From Candidatus Moraniibacteriota bacterium (lineage in GTDB: Bacteria > Patescibacteriota > Minisyncoccia > Moranbacterales > GWC2-37-73): a stretch of DNA of 10,367 nt. The translations under genes were made by a program, and so were the position numbers. The stretch spans positions 4,188 to 14,554 of the forward strand of contig DOKE01000008.1 of the NCBI GenBank assembly GCA_003510895.1, written 5' to 3'. Below are positions 1 to 7,204 of this stretch, piece after piece; the first letter of the stretch is position 1; every line of letters begins with the position of its first letter. Under the pieces are notes generated by a model. The model saw only the letters and a program-made list of their open reading frames with translations. It had not been told where the DNA came from and made no database searches.

Positions 1-40
1 CGAGGGCATCTTTTGTTTTGTGCTGGAAAAATGATTCTGA

Positions 41-280
41 TTAGCGCACTGCTCGCACGATTGCGATCAACACGACTGCTCCGAACAGAGCCACTAGGAA
101 ACTGTACAGATTGAAACCGGTGATACCCGAGCCTCCTAAAAAGCTCATTATCCATCCACCCAAAACTGCTCCCACGATTCCGACGATAATGTCTTGCGCT
201 ATTCCTCCGCCGGAGTTCATAACCATAGAGGCTACCCAGCCAACTAAGGCTCCAAAGATGATCCAAATTAGAATACCCAT
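41..280 (-). CDS. GlsB/YeaQ/YmgE-family small membrane protein (transglycosylase-associated family)
   Basis: This is a 79-residue, very hydrophobic protein with about three membrane segments (roughly residues 2-20, 29-50 and 57-76). Glycine-rich helix-packing stretches (GALVGWVAS and GIVGAVLGG) and a central Gly-Gly-Gly turn are typical of the YeaQ/YmgE/GlsB family (Pfam Transgly_assoc). Family members are about 80 residues long, sit in the cytoplasmic membrane and are linked to general stress responses; their biochemical role is not established. It is complete, ends in TAA, and lies divergent to the P-type ATPase, so it has its own leftward promoter in 281-410, where I see no convincing consensus. 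The start has no SD (A/T-rich upstream). Family assignment is confident; function is not. Confidence 0.85.
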   Translation of the reverse strand: MGILIWIIFGALVGWVASMVMNSGGGIAQDIIVGIVGAVLGGWIMSFLGGSGITGFNLYSFLVALFGAVVLIAIVRAVR

Positions 281-332
281 ATATTTTTTATTTAAATTAA
301 TTAACTAATGATGCATAATGATACACCCGTCA

Positions 333-359
333 AAAGCTTATATTTCAAAGCAAAGCTTT
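333..359. repeat. Inverted repeat in the divergent intergenic region
   Basis: AAAGCTT (333-339) and AAGCTTT (353-359) are perfect inverted copies separated by 13 bases. They lie between the leftward GlsB-like gene and the rightward ATPase gene. No T-run follows on either strand, so this is not a terminator. It could be an operator or chance in AT-rich DNA. The rest of 281-413 shows only a second weak inverted repeat (GTTAAT at 366-371 with ATTAAC at 392-397). Confidence 0.3.
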
Positions 360-413
360 CCAATAGTTAATTTAGTATAGTTGGTCATAATATTAACAAA
401 TATGCACTCTTAC

Positions 414-443
414 TTGGCGGGGCTTTGTTTTGCGGTGTATAAT
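414..443 (+). promoter_or_regulatory. Sigma70-type promoter of the P-type ATPase gene
   Basis: The -35 is TTGGCG (414-419, 4 of 6 matches) and the -10 is TATAAT (438-443, consensus), with an 18-base spacer. Transcription would start near 450, leaving a leader of about 28 bases to the ATG at 478. No clear SD precedes that ATG. Confidence 0.65.
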
Positions 444-477
444 TGATTTATGTATTTAATCTTTAAGCGATAAAAAA

Positions 478-3207
478 ATGGAAAGTGTAGGAATAGAGAA
501 AAAAGTTTTTGGAATATATAATCTTGATTTAAAAGAAGTTTTGGAAAAATTTTCCTCGAGTGGAAATGGTTTGTCTGAAACGGAAGCTCAAAAGCGACTT
601 AAGGAGTCCGGAAAAAATATCATTGAAAGAAAAAGCGGTTGGAAATGGCCTAAGATGATTTTCAATCAGTTTAATGATGTTTTAGTGTGGATACTTTTGG
701 TTGCCGGAGGTTTAGCTTTTCTTTTTAAGGAATATCGAGACGTGACAATAATTTTGGCAATTGTCGGAATAAATGCGGTCATTGGTTTTTTGCAGGAATT
801 TAGGGCGGAGCGAGTGTTGGAAAGTATGCGCAAACTTGCTCCTGACAACTCTTTTGTGATTCGCGACGGCAAGAAAAAAGAAATTGATTCCAAATTATTA
901 GTCGTGGGAGATGTTGTTTCTGTTTCAGCCGGGGACAGCGTTCCGGCGGACGGATATCTTTTGGAAAGTTTTAATATTAAAGCGAGCAGTTTTGTTTTTA
1001 CCGGTGAATCCATTCCGGAAACTAAAGAAGCTAAGGTTCTTGTCGGGGAAGTGGATTTTGCCGATGTGGATAATATGGTTTTTATGGGAGAAACTGTGGC
1101 TATGGGAGAAGGAAAATTTTTGGTGACGGAAACCGGGTCGCGCACAAAATTGGGAAAGATTGCCGATCTTGCTCAAAATGTTCAAGATGAATCAACTCCG
1201 ATGCAAAAACAAATGAAAAAATTGGGACGGGAAATATCCGTTCTTTCAATTTTTATCGGTATTTTGGTTATGATTGGCGGACAGTATTTCAAAGTGTCGC
1301 TCTATGAGAATTTTCTTTTTGCGCTGGCATTAGCAGTTTCAGTAGTTCCCGAGGGGCTTCCGGCGGCTATTTCTGTTTCACTTTCTTTGGGAATGAAACG
1401 GCTTTTGAAATACAATGTGTTGGCTAAAAAACTTAATGCCGTGGAAACGCTGGGTTCGGTTTCGATGATTTGCACTGATAAAACCGGAACCATAACAAAA
1501 AATGAACTTATGGTAGTGAAAGCGGTTGTTGATAATATATTTGTTGAAGTGAGCGGTAGCGGTTATGAACCGAAAGGAAAATTTTTGGTGAATGGAAAAG
1601 AAGCTGATCCGGAAAAAATTTCTAATTTGGAAATGCTTTTGAAAATCGGAACTCTTTGCAATGAAGCGTCTCTTGCGGAAAAAAACGGCGCTTATGTGAT
1701 TATTGGAGATCCAACAGAAGGAGCATTAATTGTGGCTGGAAAAAAGTTTTCTCAGGAAGAAAATTATTTCAAAAAGGGAGAAAAGAAAATAACTGAAAAT
1801 CCTTTTTCTTCCGAGAGAATGATGATGAGTGTTGTGTATGAAAACATTCATCAAGAAAAAATTTCTTACGTGAAGGGTTCGCCGGATGTGGTTTTGAATT
1901 TGTGCGCGAAATATCGCATAGGAGAAAAGGAATTGGATTTTTCTCAAGAAGAAAAGATGAAGGTCAAGAAAATGTATGACGCAATGTCTTCTGAAGCGCT
2001 TCGCGTTTTGGCTTTTGCTTCAAAAAAAATAGAAGGAGGAGATGAAAAATATGAAAGCGGACTTGTTTGGATTGGAATGATGGCAATGATTGATCCGCCT
2101 AGAATGGGAGTGTCTGAAGCGGTTGCGCAATGCAAAGAATTGGGCGTCAAAGTCATTATGATAACCGGCGATTATGAAATAACTGCGCGAGCAATTGCGG
2201 ATAAAATCGGGCTGACTGAAAAACAAGACAAGAATTCAAACTTATCCATAAGCGGAAAAACGCTTTCCGAAATGAAAGATGAAGAAATTTATGCCAAAAT
2301 AAAAAATGGCGCTTGTGTTTTTGCCAGGATATCTCCGGAACAGAAATTGCGAATCGCGAGCATCTTGAAAGACAATGGTCAGATAATCGCTATGACGGGC
2401 GATGGCGTCAATGACGCGCCGGCGCTTAGAAAAGCGGACATCGGAGTGGCAATGGGCTTGATGGGAACAGATGTTTCCAAACAAGCGAGCGATATGATTC
2501 TTTTGGATGATAATTTTTCTTCAATAGTGAATGGCGTCAAGGAAGGTCGGTTGATTTTTTCCAATCTTCGAAAATTTGCGCACTATGTTTTAACTTCCAA
2601 TGCTAGCGAACTTTTTACTGTGTTGTTTGGAGTGTTGTTGCAAATTCCCGCTCCGATTACAGCTGTGCAAATACTTTCTATTGACCTGGCGACAGATGTT
2701 TTTCCATCTTTTTCTTTGGGGTTGGAGCCGCCGGAGCCGGGAGCTGCAAGCAAAGAAAATAATTCTCAAAAGAGCATTATGACCAAGGATGGTTTTCGCA
2801 GAATAATATATTTGGGAATACTTATGGCGACTGGTGGAGCCGTGGCTTTTATTTGGTCAATGCTACGCGGCGGATGGAATTTTGGCGAGAGCATAGTTTT
2901 TGATTCTGCGCTTTATATGAAATCAACAACTGCAACTTATGCGGTTTTGGCAATGACGCAAATGGCCAATCTTGTTCAATCCCGAAGCGAAAAATATTCA
3001 CCGTTTCAATTGGGATTTTTTAAAAACAAATATCTCATCGGATCTATTTTCTTGTCATTTTTAATTTTATTAGCTTTTATGTATGCGCCATTTTTTCAAA
3101 AAAATCTTCGAATGTTGCCCATAGATTGGCAGGATTGGTTGATGGTGGTCGTTTCAATGATTATGGTGTACCTACTTGAAGAAAGAAGAAAAGAAAATCT
3201 TGATTAA
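478..3207 (+). CDS. P2-type cation-transporting ATPase (Ca2+- or Na+/K+-ATPase-like)
   Basis: A full-length 909-residue P-type ATPase that couples ATP hydrolysis to cation transport across the cytoplasmic membrane. In order: cation-ATPase N-terminal domain (about 10-75); M1-M2 (about 68-107); actuator domain with TGES (175-178); M3-M4 with PEGLP (291-295); phosphorylation motif DKTGT, Asp334; KGSPD nucleotide-binding motif (466-470); MITGD (561-565); TGDGVNDAP hinge (640-648); and M5-M10. By alignment to SERCA, candidate ion ligands are Glu292 (M4), Asn708 and Glu711 (M5), and Asp736, Thr739 and Asp740 (M6). The M6 motif DLATD matches the DLGTD of Na,K-ATPase more than the NLVTD of SERCA, so calling it strictly a calcium pump would be unsafe. 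It ends in tandem stops (TAA TAG). P2-ATPase assignment is certain; the ion is not. Confidence 0.93.
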   Translation: MESVGIEKKVFGIYNLDLKEVLEKFSSSGNGLSETEAQKRLKESGKNIIERKSGWKWPKMIFNQFNDVLVWILLVAGGLAFLFKEYRDVTIILAIVGINAVIGFLQEFRAERVLESMRKLAPDNSFVIRDGKKKEIDSKLLVVGDVVSVSAGDSVPADGYLLESFNIKASSFVFTGESIPETKEAKVLVGEVDFADVDNMVFMGETVAMGEGKFLVTETGSRTKLGKIADLAQNVQDESTPMQKQMKKLGREISVLSIFIGILVMIGGQYFKVSLYENFLFALALAVSVVPEGLPAAISVSLSLGMKRLLKYNVLAKKLNAVETLGSVSMICTDKTGTITKNELMVVKAVVDNIFVEVSGSGYEPKGKFLVNGKEADPEKISNLEMLLKIGTLCNEASLAEKNGAYVIIGDPTEGALIVAGKKFSQEENYFKKGEKKITENPFSSERMMMSVVYENIHQEKISYVKGSPDVVLNLCAKYRIGEKELDFSQEEKMKVKKMYDAMSSEALRVLAFASKKIEGGDEKYESGLVWIGMMAMIDPPRMGVSEAVAQCKELGVKVIMITGDYEITARAIADKIGLTEKQDKNSNLSISGKTLSEMKDEEIYAKIKNGACVFARISPEQKLRIASILKDNGQIIAMTGDGVNDAPALRKADIGVAMGLMGTDVSKQASDMILLDDNFSSIVNGVKEGRLIFSNLRKFAHYVLTSNASELFTVLFGVLLQIPAPITAVQILSIDLATDVFPSFSLGLEPPEPGAASKENNSQKSIMTKDGFRRIIYLGILMATGGAVAFIWSMLRGGWNFGESIVFDSALYMKSTTATYAVLAMTQMANLVQSRSEKYSPFQLGFFKNKYLIGSIFLSFLILLAFMYAPFFQKNLRMLPIDWQDWLMVVVSMIMVYLLEERRKENLD

Positions 3208-3213
3208 TAGGGG

Positions 3214-3250
3214 TTGCTGCTACATTTGACAGAAGCAAGAATTGCTGCTA
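3214..3250 (+). repeat. 9-base direct repeat bracketing a promoter
   Basis: TTGCTGCTA occurs at 3214-3222 and 3242-3250, 28 bases apart start to start. The first copy lies just upstream of the candidate -35 and the second ends at the candidate -10. An inverted repeat AGCAA-gaa-TTGCT (3234-3246) overlaps the second copy. It could be an operator for the gene at 3314; no binding protein is identified. Confidence 0.4.
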
Positions 3251-3254
3251 GTTT
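3226..3254 (+). promoter_or_regulatory. Candidate promoter of the 153-residue protein gene
   Basis: The -35 is a perfect TTGACA (3226-3231). At 17 bases the -10 is weak, TAGTTT (3249-3254). It would start transcription near 3261, about 50 bases before the ATG at 3314. The poor -10 limits confidence. Confidence 0.45.
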
Positions 3255-3301
3255 AGGGAGTCAAAGAAGCAACTTAAAAAGTTAAAACCAAACAAGCATA
3301 G

Positions 3302-3306
3302 GGAGG
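3302..3306 (+). promoter_or_regulatory. Shine-Dalgarno site deciding the start at 3314
   Basis: GGAGG lies 7 bases before the ATG. It is one of only two strong SD sites in the window and fixes the start of the 153-residue protein. Confidence 0.8.
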
Positions 3307-3313
3307 ATAAGAT

Positions 3314-3775
3314 ATGTTAGAGAAAGGAAGCGCAGATTCTGGAGGAGTAAATAAAGGCGATGAAGTTGATAATGGAAAGAAACCAAAAAAAACAGCGACC
3401 AAGCCAAACAAGGTTGACCCCGACCTTATTGTGGCGATGGTGAATTTGGTTAGTCCGAAAAATCTGCACAGCCTGGCTAATTATCGAGTTGTGACAGTCG
3501 TGGGAATTTATCTGCAAAGTGGAAAAACAAAAAAGACCCTCGGCTACGTTCTGAATCGTAAATGGGCTGAAAAAATTGCTAAACGTCACAAAAAATCCAG
3601 CCAGTTGACTATTGAGGATAATATCTTGGCAGCTGTTGATGGCAATGGCAATGGTTTCCTTGTGGGAGCTGCCATAAGATGTCTGGGTGACCCGGAAGCA
3701 AAGAAACTAATCCAGGCGCTTATCTATGAAGGTCTGGATCCAGAAGAATGCAAGATCGTTCAAAATAAGCTCTAG
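3314..3775 (+). CDS. Conserved-looking hypothetical protein, basic, 153 residues
   Basis: I do not recognise this protein. It has a strong SD, a candidate promoter upstream and an intrinsic terminator downstream, so it appears to be a stand-alone transcription unit. Residues 1-34 are low-complexity, rich in Gly, Lys, Asp and Thr, and probably disordered. From about residue 35 to the end it looks like a folded mixed alpha/beta domain: a helix (DPDLIVAMVNLV), a beta-like stretch (YRVVTVVGIYL), a basic Lys/Arg-rich section (about 72-95), a small Gly/Asn-rich turn (DGNGNG) and a C-terminal helix pair. It has no signal peptide or membrane segment, so it is presumably cytoplasmic. The basic character would allow nucleic-acid binding, but no motif supports that. 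Confidence 0.75.
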   Translation: MLEKGSADSGGVNKGDEVDNGKKPKKTATKPNKVDPDLIVAMVNLVSPKNLHSLANYRVVTVVGIYLQSGKTKKTLGYVLNRKWAEKIAKRHKKSSQLTIEDNILAAVDGNGNGFLVGAAIRCLGDPEAKKLIQALIYEGLDPEECKIVQNKL

Positions 3776-3806
3776 GGTTTCTGTATTTTTGAATTTTGTT
3801 TTATTG

Positions 3807-3843
3807 AAAGCGGTGCCAGCCAAATAGTTGGTGCCGCTTTTTT
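3807..3843 (+). terminator. Intrinsic terminator after the 153-residue protein gene
   Basis: A 12-pair stem forms between 3807-3818 and 3829-3840 (two G-T wobbles) with a 10-base loop. The run of T residues at 3838-3843 follows directly. It separates the hypothetical gene from the T-box/glyQS promoter that begins five bases downstream. Confidence 0.85.
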
Positions 3844-3847
3844 CTTT

Positions 3848-3876
3848 TTGACATTTTGTGATGTTCGAAATATAAT
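3848..3876 (+). promoter_or_regulatory. Consensus sigma70 promoter of the T-box/glyQS unit
   Basis: TTGACA (3848-3853), a 17-base spacer and TATAAT (3871-3876) match the consensus perfectly. The predicted start near 3883 is where the T-box leader begins. A maximal promoter upstream of an attenuated leader is the expected arrangement. Confidence 0.9.
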
Positions 3877-3882
3877 TAACCT

Positions 3883-4053
3883 AGAAATGAAGAAGGGAGT
3901 GGAAACCTTTCGCGCTTCGATTTTTCGGAGCTAAGTTTCGAAACAAAATTAAGGCGCCTCGGATTTATTTCCGCGGAATGCGGGTGGAACCGCGAGCAAA
4001 AAATAGCTCGTCCCGGATATATCTTTTTTAGGTATGTTCAGGACGAGTTTTTT
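3883..4053 (+). promoter_or_regulatory. Glycine T-box riboswitch (transcriptional) upstream of glyQS
   Basis: The T-box core GGGTGGAACCGCG lies at 3982-3994. The antiterminator can be drawn in full: CGGG (3981-3984) pairs with CCCG (4012-4015), the bulge is TGGAACC (3985-3991), and GCGAGC (3992-3997) pairs with GCTCGT (4006-4011). The variable bulge base is A, which would pair with U73, the usual discriminator of tRNA-Gly. A compact Stem I is plausible: GAG/CTC base (3897-3899 with 3958-3960), TTTCG/CGAAA (3908-3912 with 3939-3943) and GCTTCG/CGGAGC (3914-3919 with 3926-3931). A GGC glycine triplet (3953-3955) then falls on the 3' side of the open loop, where the specifier belongs. There is no Stem II, and the roughly 170-base length resembles known glyQS leaders. 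Uncharged tRNA-Gly should promote read-through. The core is firm; the Stem I details are a hand fold. Confidence 0.9.
4007..4053 (+). terminator. T-box-controlled intrinsic terminator
   Basis: CTCGTCC (4007-4013) pairs with GGACGAG (4041-4047). An inner stem (4019-4023 with 4031-4035) can form, and TTTTTT follows at 4048-4053. Its 5' arm is the 3' arm of the T-box antiterminator, so the two structures are mutually exclusive. Confidence 0.9.
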
Positions 4054-4079
4054 ATTTTTAATTTATATTATTTAAATTT

Positions 4080-5471
4080 ATGACAGAAGAAAAAAATAAT
4101 TTGATGGAAAAAATTGTTTCACTTTCCAAAAGAAGGGGATTTGTGTTTCCTTCTTCGGAAATTTACGGAGGTTTTGCGGCGGTTTATGATTATGGTTCTT
4201 ATGGAGTGGAATTGGCGAACAATATTAAAGCGGCTTGGTGGAAGGCGATGGTGCAGGAAAATGAAAATATTGTCGGATTGGATTCTAGTATTTTTATGCA
4301 TCCGAAAGTTTGGGAAGCCTCCGGACACGTGGGAGGATTTTCTGATCCGCTTTCAGAATGTCGAAAATGCCACACTCGTTCTCGCGTTGACCATCTTTTG
4401 GAAGAAGCGGGAGTTTTTGCCGATGAAAAAATGAGCGAAGAAGAAATTAACAAATTGCTAAATGAAAATAAAGCGAAAATAAAATGTCCCAAATGCGGAG
4501 GCAATGATTTTTCCGATGCGAAAAAGTTTAATCTTTTGGTGAAATCTAATTTGGGAAATTTTACGGGAGATTGGGACAAGGAACCTTCCTATTTACGGGG
4601 AGAAACTTGTCAGGGAATTTATATTAATTTCAAAAATGTTTTGGATACCGCTCGCGTGAAAATTCCTTTTGGGATTGCGCAGATTGGAAAAGCTTTTCGT
4701 AATGAAATCACGGCGCGCCAATTTATTTTTCGTAAAAGAGAATTTGAACAAATGGAAATGCAAATGTTCGTTCATCCGGACGACGAAATGAAAATTTATA
4801 AAGAGTGGAAAGAAAGAAGGTGGCAATATTATTTGGATTTGGGAATCAAGAAAGAAAATTTGAAATGGCACGAACACGAGAATTTGGTTTTCTATGCCAA
4901 GGCGGCTTGGGATATTGAATATAATTTTCCATTCGGTTTCAAAGAATTGGAGGGAATTCACGCGCGCGGAGACTATGACCTTTCTCAACACAGCAAGTTT
5001 TCCGGAAAAGATTTATCCTATCAAGATCCAAAGACTAATGAAAAATATATTCCTCATATAGTGGAAACTTCTGTGGGAGTAGACCGTACTTTCTTGGCGG
5101 TTTTCACTGAGGCGTATACGGAAGAAAAATTAGAAGATGGATCAGAAAGAATTGTGATGAAATTTCCGAAAAAGTTGGCTCCGGTGAAAGTGGCGGTGTT
5201 TCCTTTAATGAAAAATAAACCGGAGTTGGTGGAAAAAGCGCGGGAAATTTTTAACAATTTGAAAAAAGAATTTGTTTGCGAGTTTGATGACAATGGAAAT
5301 GTCGGAAAAAGATATCGCCGTCAAGATGAAATTGGAACGCCGTTTTGCGTGACAGTAGATTTTGATTCATTGGAAAAAGGCGATGTGACAGTGCGCGACC
5401 GCGACACAATGCAACAGGAAAGAGTGAAAATTGAGGAATTGGAAAGATATTTTTCGGAAAAATTGAGATAA
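4080..5471 (+). CDS. glyQS: Glycyl-tRNA synthetase, single-chain class II dimeric type (EC 6.1.1.14)
   Basis: This enzyme charges tRNA-Gly with glycine in the cytoplasm. The 463 residues have the architecture of the alpha2 GlyRS rather than the separate GlyQ/GlyS tetramer. The N-terminal catalytic part begins around FVFPSSEIYGG (21-31). A zinc-binding insertion has CxxC pairs at Cys94/Cys97 and Cys136/Cys139. Next come TRSRVDH (99-105) and YLRGETCQG (171-179). Class II motif 2 is FRNE with Arg207, followed by REFEQMEMQMF. Motif 3 is GVDR (333-336). A C-terminal anticodon-binding domain covers about 365-463. Length is normal for the family. The ATG at 4080 has no SD; an in-frame ATG at 4104 (residue 9) is an alternative start. 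The glycine T-box upstream independently supports the assignment. The stop overlaps the promoter region of the next gene, and read-through into 5511-7138 is likely. Confidence 0.95.
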   Translation: MTEEKNNLMEKIVSLSKRRGFVFPSSEIYGGFAAVYDYGSYGVELANNIKAAWWKAMVQENENIVGLDSSIFMHPKVWEASGHVGGFSDPLSECRKCHTRSRVDHLLEEAGVFADEKMSEEEINKLLNENKAKIKCPKCGGNDFSDAKKFNLLVKSNLGNFTGDWDKEPSYLRGETCQGIYINFKNVLDTARVKIPFGIAQIGKAFRNEITARQFIFRKREFEQMEMQMFVHPDDEMKIYKEWKERRWQYYLDLGIKKENLKWHEHENLVFYAKAAWDIEYNFPFGFKELEGIHARGDYDLSQHSKFSGKDLSYQDPKTNEKYIPHIVETSVGVDRTFLAVFTEAYTEEKLEDGSERIVMKFPKKLAPVKVAVFPLMKNKPELVEKAREIFNNLKKEFVCEFDDNGNVGKRYRRQDEIGTPFCVTVDFDSLEKGDVTVRDRDTMQQERVKIEELERYFSEKLR

Positions 5472-5473
5472 TG

Positions 5474-5482
5474 TGATATAAT
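5474..5482 (+). promoter_or_regulatory. Extended -10 promoter before the Cys-rich protein gene
   Basis: TGaTATAAT (5474-5482) is a perfect extended -10 lying two bases after the glyQS stop; no good -35 is seen. Transcription would start near 5489, 22 bases before the ATG at 5511. It would give the downstream pair some expression independent of the T-box. Confidence 0.6.
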
Positions 5483-5510
5483 AGAAGAAATTTAATCATA
5501 ACTTTTTATT

Positions 5511-6071
5511 ATGGATAAAAAATCAAAAATATTTTTTGCGGTGTTTTTTCTCTTGATCGCTGCTTCTGTTGCGGCAACATATTATCGCATTATGATCAAA
5601 AAGGATTATGTCATCGAAGCGCAAACCGATTGCGATCCATATGCGGAAGAATGTTTTGTTTGGGAATGTGATCCGGAATCCGATGTTGAAGGAGAGGCTT
5701 GCGTTGAAGATCCGGAAGAAAACATTTGGTATTTCAAAGTTGTCAGAAGAAATGCCAGCCAAATTCCGCTTTGTGATCCAAACACGGATGAAACGTGCGA
5801 TCCATGGACATGCGAAGCAGGCGAAGCGGATTGTGAAGATATGTTTTGTTCCGAAGATCAATTGGAAGCGCAATATGCTTCCAGATGTATTGATCCGGTA
5901 ATTTTTGCTGAAGAAAATCCTATCGAAGAAGAGGAAACAATCGAATGCGAAGAAGGAGATGAAGAATGCGCCGCTGACGAAGCTGCGACCGAGGAAGTGA
6001 TTGAAGAAATTGAAGCTATTGAAACTGAAGAATCCGGAGATGAGGAGGTGGTGGAAAACGAGCTTATGTAA
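5511..6071 (+). CDS. Membrane-anchored, acidic, cysteine-rich extracytoplasmic protein of unknown function
   Basis: I do not recognise a named family. The 186 residues start with a short Lys-rich segment and one membrane helix (about 7-26), so the rest is probably outside the cytoplasmic membrane, tethered by the uncleaved helix. The outer part has twelve Cys (41, 48, 53, 64, 88, 96, 101, 108, 113, 126, 146, 153), an even number that suggests disulfides. It contains two copies of a unit with the pattern C-D-P-x4/5-C-x2-W-x-C (41-53 and 88-101). The tail from about 135 is dominated by Glu and Asp and is probably extended. The ATG has no SD. The gene follows glyQS by 39 bases and precedes ispG by 8, which suggests cotranscription with ispG. 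There is no lipobox, because the first Cys is far beyond the helix. Confidence 0.8.
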   Translation: MDKKSKIFFAVFFLLIAASVAATYYRIMIKKDYVIEAQTDCDPYAEECFVWECDPESDVEGEACVEDPEENIWYFKVVRRNASQIPLCDPNTDETCDPWTCEAGEADCEDMFCSEDQLEAQYASRCIDPVIFAEENPIEEEETIECEEGDEECAADEAATEEVIEEIEAIETEESGDEEVVENELM

Positions 6072-6079
6072 ATAAAAAA

Positions 6080-7138
6080 ATGACCAAAAAATATATCTCA
6101 TCTGTTGTAAAAGTTGGAAATCTTAGTCTTGGCGGAAACAATCCGGTTCGTGTGCAATCAATGTGCAACACGGACACGCGCGATGTCTCTGCCACTGTCA
6201 AACAAATTTTGGAATTGGAAAAAGCCGGCTGTGAAATAGTCAGGGTGGCTGTTCTTGATATGGTTGCCGCTAAAGCTATAGGAAAAATAAAAAATAAAAT
6301 TCATATTCCGTTAGTGGCGGACATTCATTTTGATTATAAATTGGCATTGGAAGCGATTAATCAGGGAGTGGATAAAATAAGAATCAATCCGGGAAATATC
6401 GGATCGGAAGAAAAAATAAAAGCCGTTGTCGATGCTTGCAAGAAAAAGAAAATTCCTATTCGTATCGGAGTTAATGTTGGATCATTAGAGCAAGATTTGT
6501 TAAATAAATATGGAGCCACTCCAAAAGCGGCAGTCGCTTCCGCTATGCGCCATATAAAAATTTTGGAGAAATTAAACTTCAAAGATATTTTAATTTCCAT
6601 AAAATTCAGTTCTGTCCCTCCGATGATCGAAGCCTATCAAATGCTGGCAAAAAAAGTTAACTATCCTTTGCATTTGGGAGTAACGGAGGCCGGAACCGCT
6701 TTTATGGGCTCAATTAAAAATGCGATTGGAATGGGGGTTTTGCTACATCAGGGAATTGGGGCTACCATACGCGCATCGTTGACCGCCGATCCGATTGAAG
6801 AAATGAAAACTTGTTGGGCAATTCTTCAAGCTTTGGATATTCGACGCAGGGGTCCGGAGCTCATATCCTGTCCGACTTGCGGACGCACTCAAATCAATTT
6901 GATTAAATTAGCTGAAGATGTGGAAAAAGTTCTTGAGAAAATCAACCTTCCAATCAAGGTAGCTGTGATGGGATGCGTGGTCAACGGACCAGGAGAAGCT
7001 CGCGAAGCTGACATCGGGGTGGCTGGAGGAAAGGGAATGGGAGCGATTTTTGTCAAAGGAAAAGTTATCAAAAGCGTCAAAGAAAAAGACATTCTTCCCG
7101 CCCTTTTGGAAGAAATAAAGAAATTGCAGAAAAATTAA
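6080..7138 (+). CDS. ispG: 4-hydroxy-3-methylbut-2-en-1-yl diphosphate synthase (IspG/GcpE)
   Basis: This is the iron-sulfur enzyme of the penultimate step of the MEP isoprenoid pathway, reducing methylerythritol cyclodiphosphate to HMBPP. The 352 residues match the usual bacterial length. An N-terminal TIM-barrel half carries VRVQSMCNTDTRD (23-35) and PLVADIHFD (77-85). The C-terminal half has the [4Fe-4S] ligands Cys264, Cys267 (SCPTCGR) and Cys299 (MGCVVNGPGE), with Glu306 in the position of the conserved active-site glutamate. No key residue is missing. It starts 8 bases after the Cys-rich gene without an SD, so it is probably cotranscribed with it. No clear terminator follows; only weak A/T-rich complementarity lies at 7131-7165. 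An intact copy implies a working MEP pathway elsewhere in the genome. Confidence 0.95.
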   Translation: MTKKYISSVVKVGNLSLGGNNPVRVQSMCNTDTRDVSATVKQILELEKAGCEIVRVAVLDMVAAKAIGKIKNKIHIPLVADIHFDYKLALEAINQGVDKIRINPGNIGSEEKIKAVVDACKKKKIPIRIGVNVGSLEQDLLNKYGATPKAAVASAMRHIKILEKLNFKDILISIKFSSVPPMIEAYQMLAKKVNYPLHLGVTEAGTAFMGSIKNAIGMGVLLHQGIGATIRASLTADPIEEMKTCWAILQALDIRRRGPELISCPTCGRTQINLIKLAEDVEKVLEKINLPIKVAVMGCVVNGPGEAREADIGVAGGKGMGAIFVKGKVIKSVKEKDILPALLEEIKKLQKN

Positions 7139-7168
7139 AAACAGAAATTTTTTGGGAATTTTTAAAAT

Positions 7169-7197
7169 TTGTGAAAAGAAGCTTGTTTTGATATACT
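7169..7197 (+). promoter_or_regulatory. Promoter of the ParA-like gene, predicting a leaderless mRNA
   Basis: The -35 is TTGTGA (7169-7174), the spacer is 17 bases and the extended -10 is TGaTATACT (TG at 7189-7190, hexamer 7192-7197). Position +1 would be 7204, one base before the ATG at 7205, so the transcript would have essentially no 5' leader or SD. Confidence 0.7.
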
Positions 7198-7204
7198 GAA
7201 TGCA

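Noticed and set aside
4593..4991. 132-residue minus-strand frame inside glyQS
   Set aside because: It is a shadow of well-conserved synthetase sequence with no independent support.
5523..6101. 192-residue frame on the minus strand opposite the Cys-rich gene
   Set aside because: It mirrors the Glu/Asp-rich codons of the plus-strand gene (giving Phe, Ser and Ile), has no SD or promoter and shows no family signature.
7131..7165. A/T-only complementarity after ispG as a terminator
   Set aside because: The stem contains no G-C pairs and no clear T-run follows a stable hairpin, so it cannot be supported.
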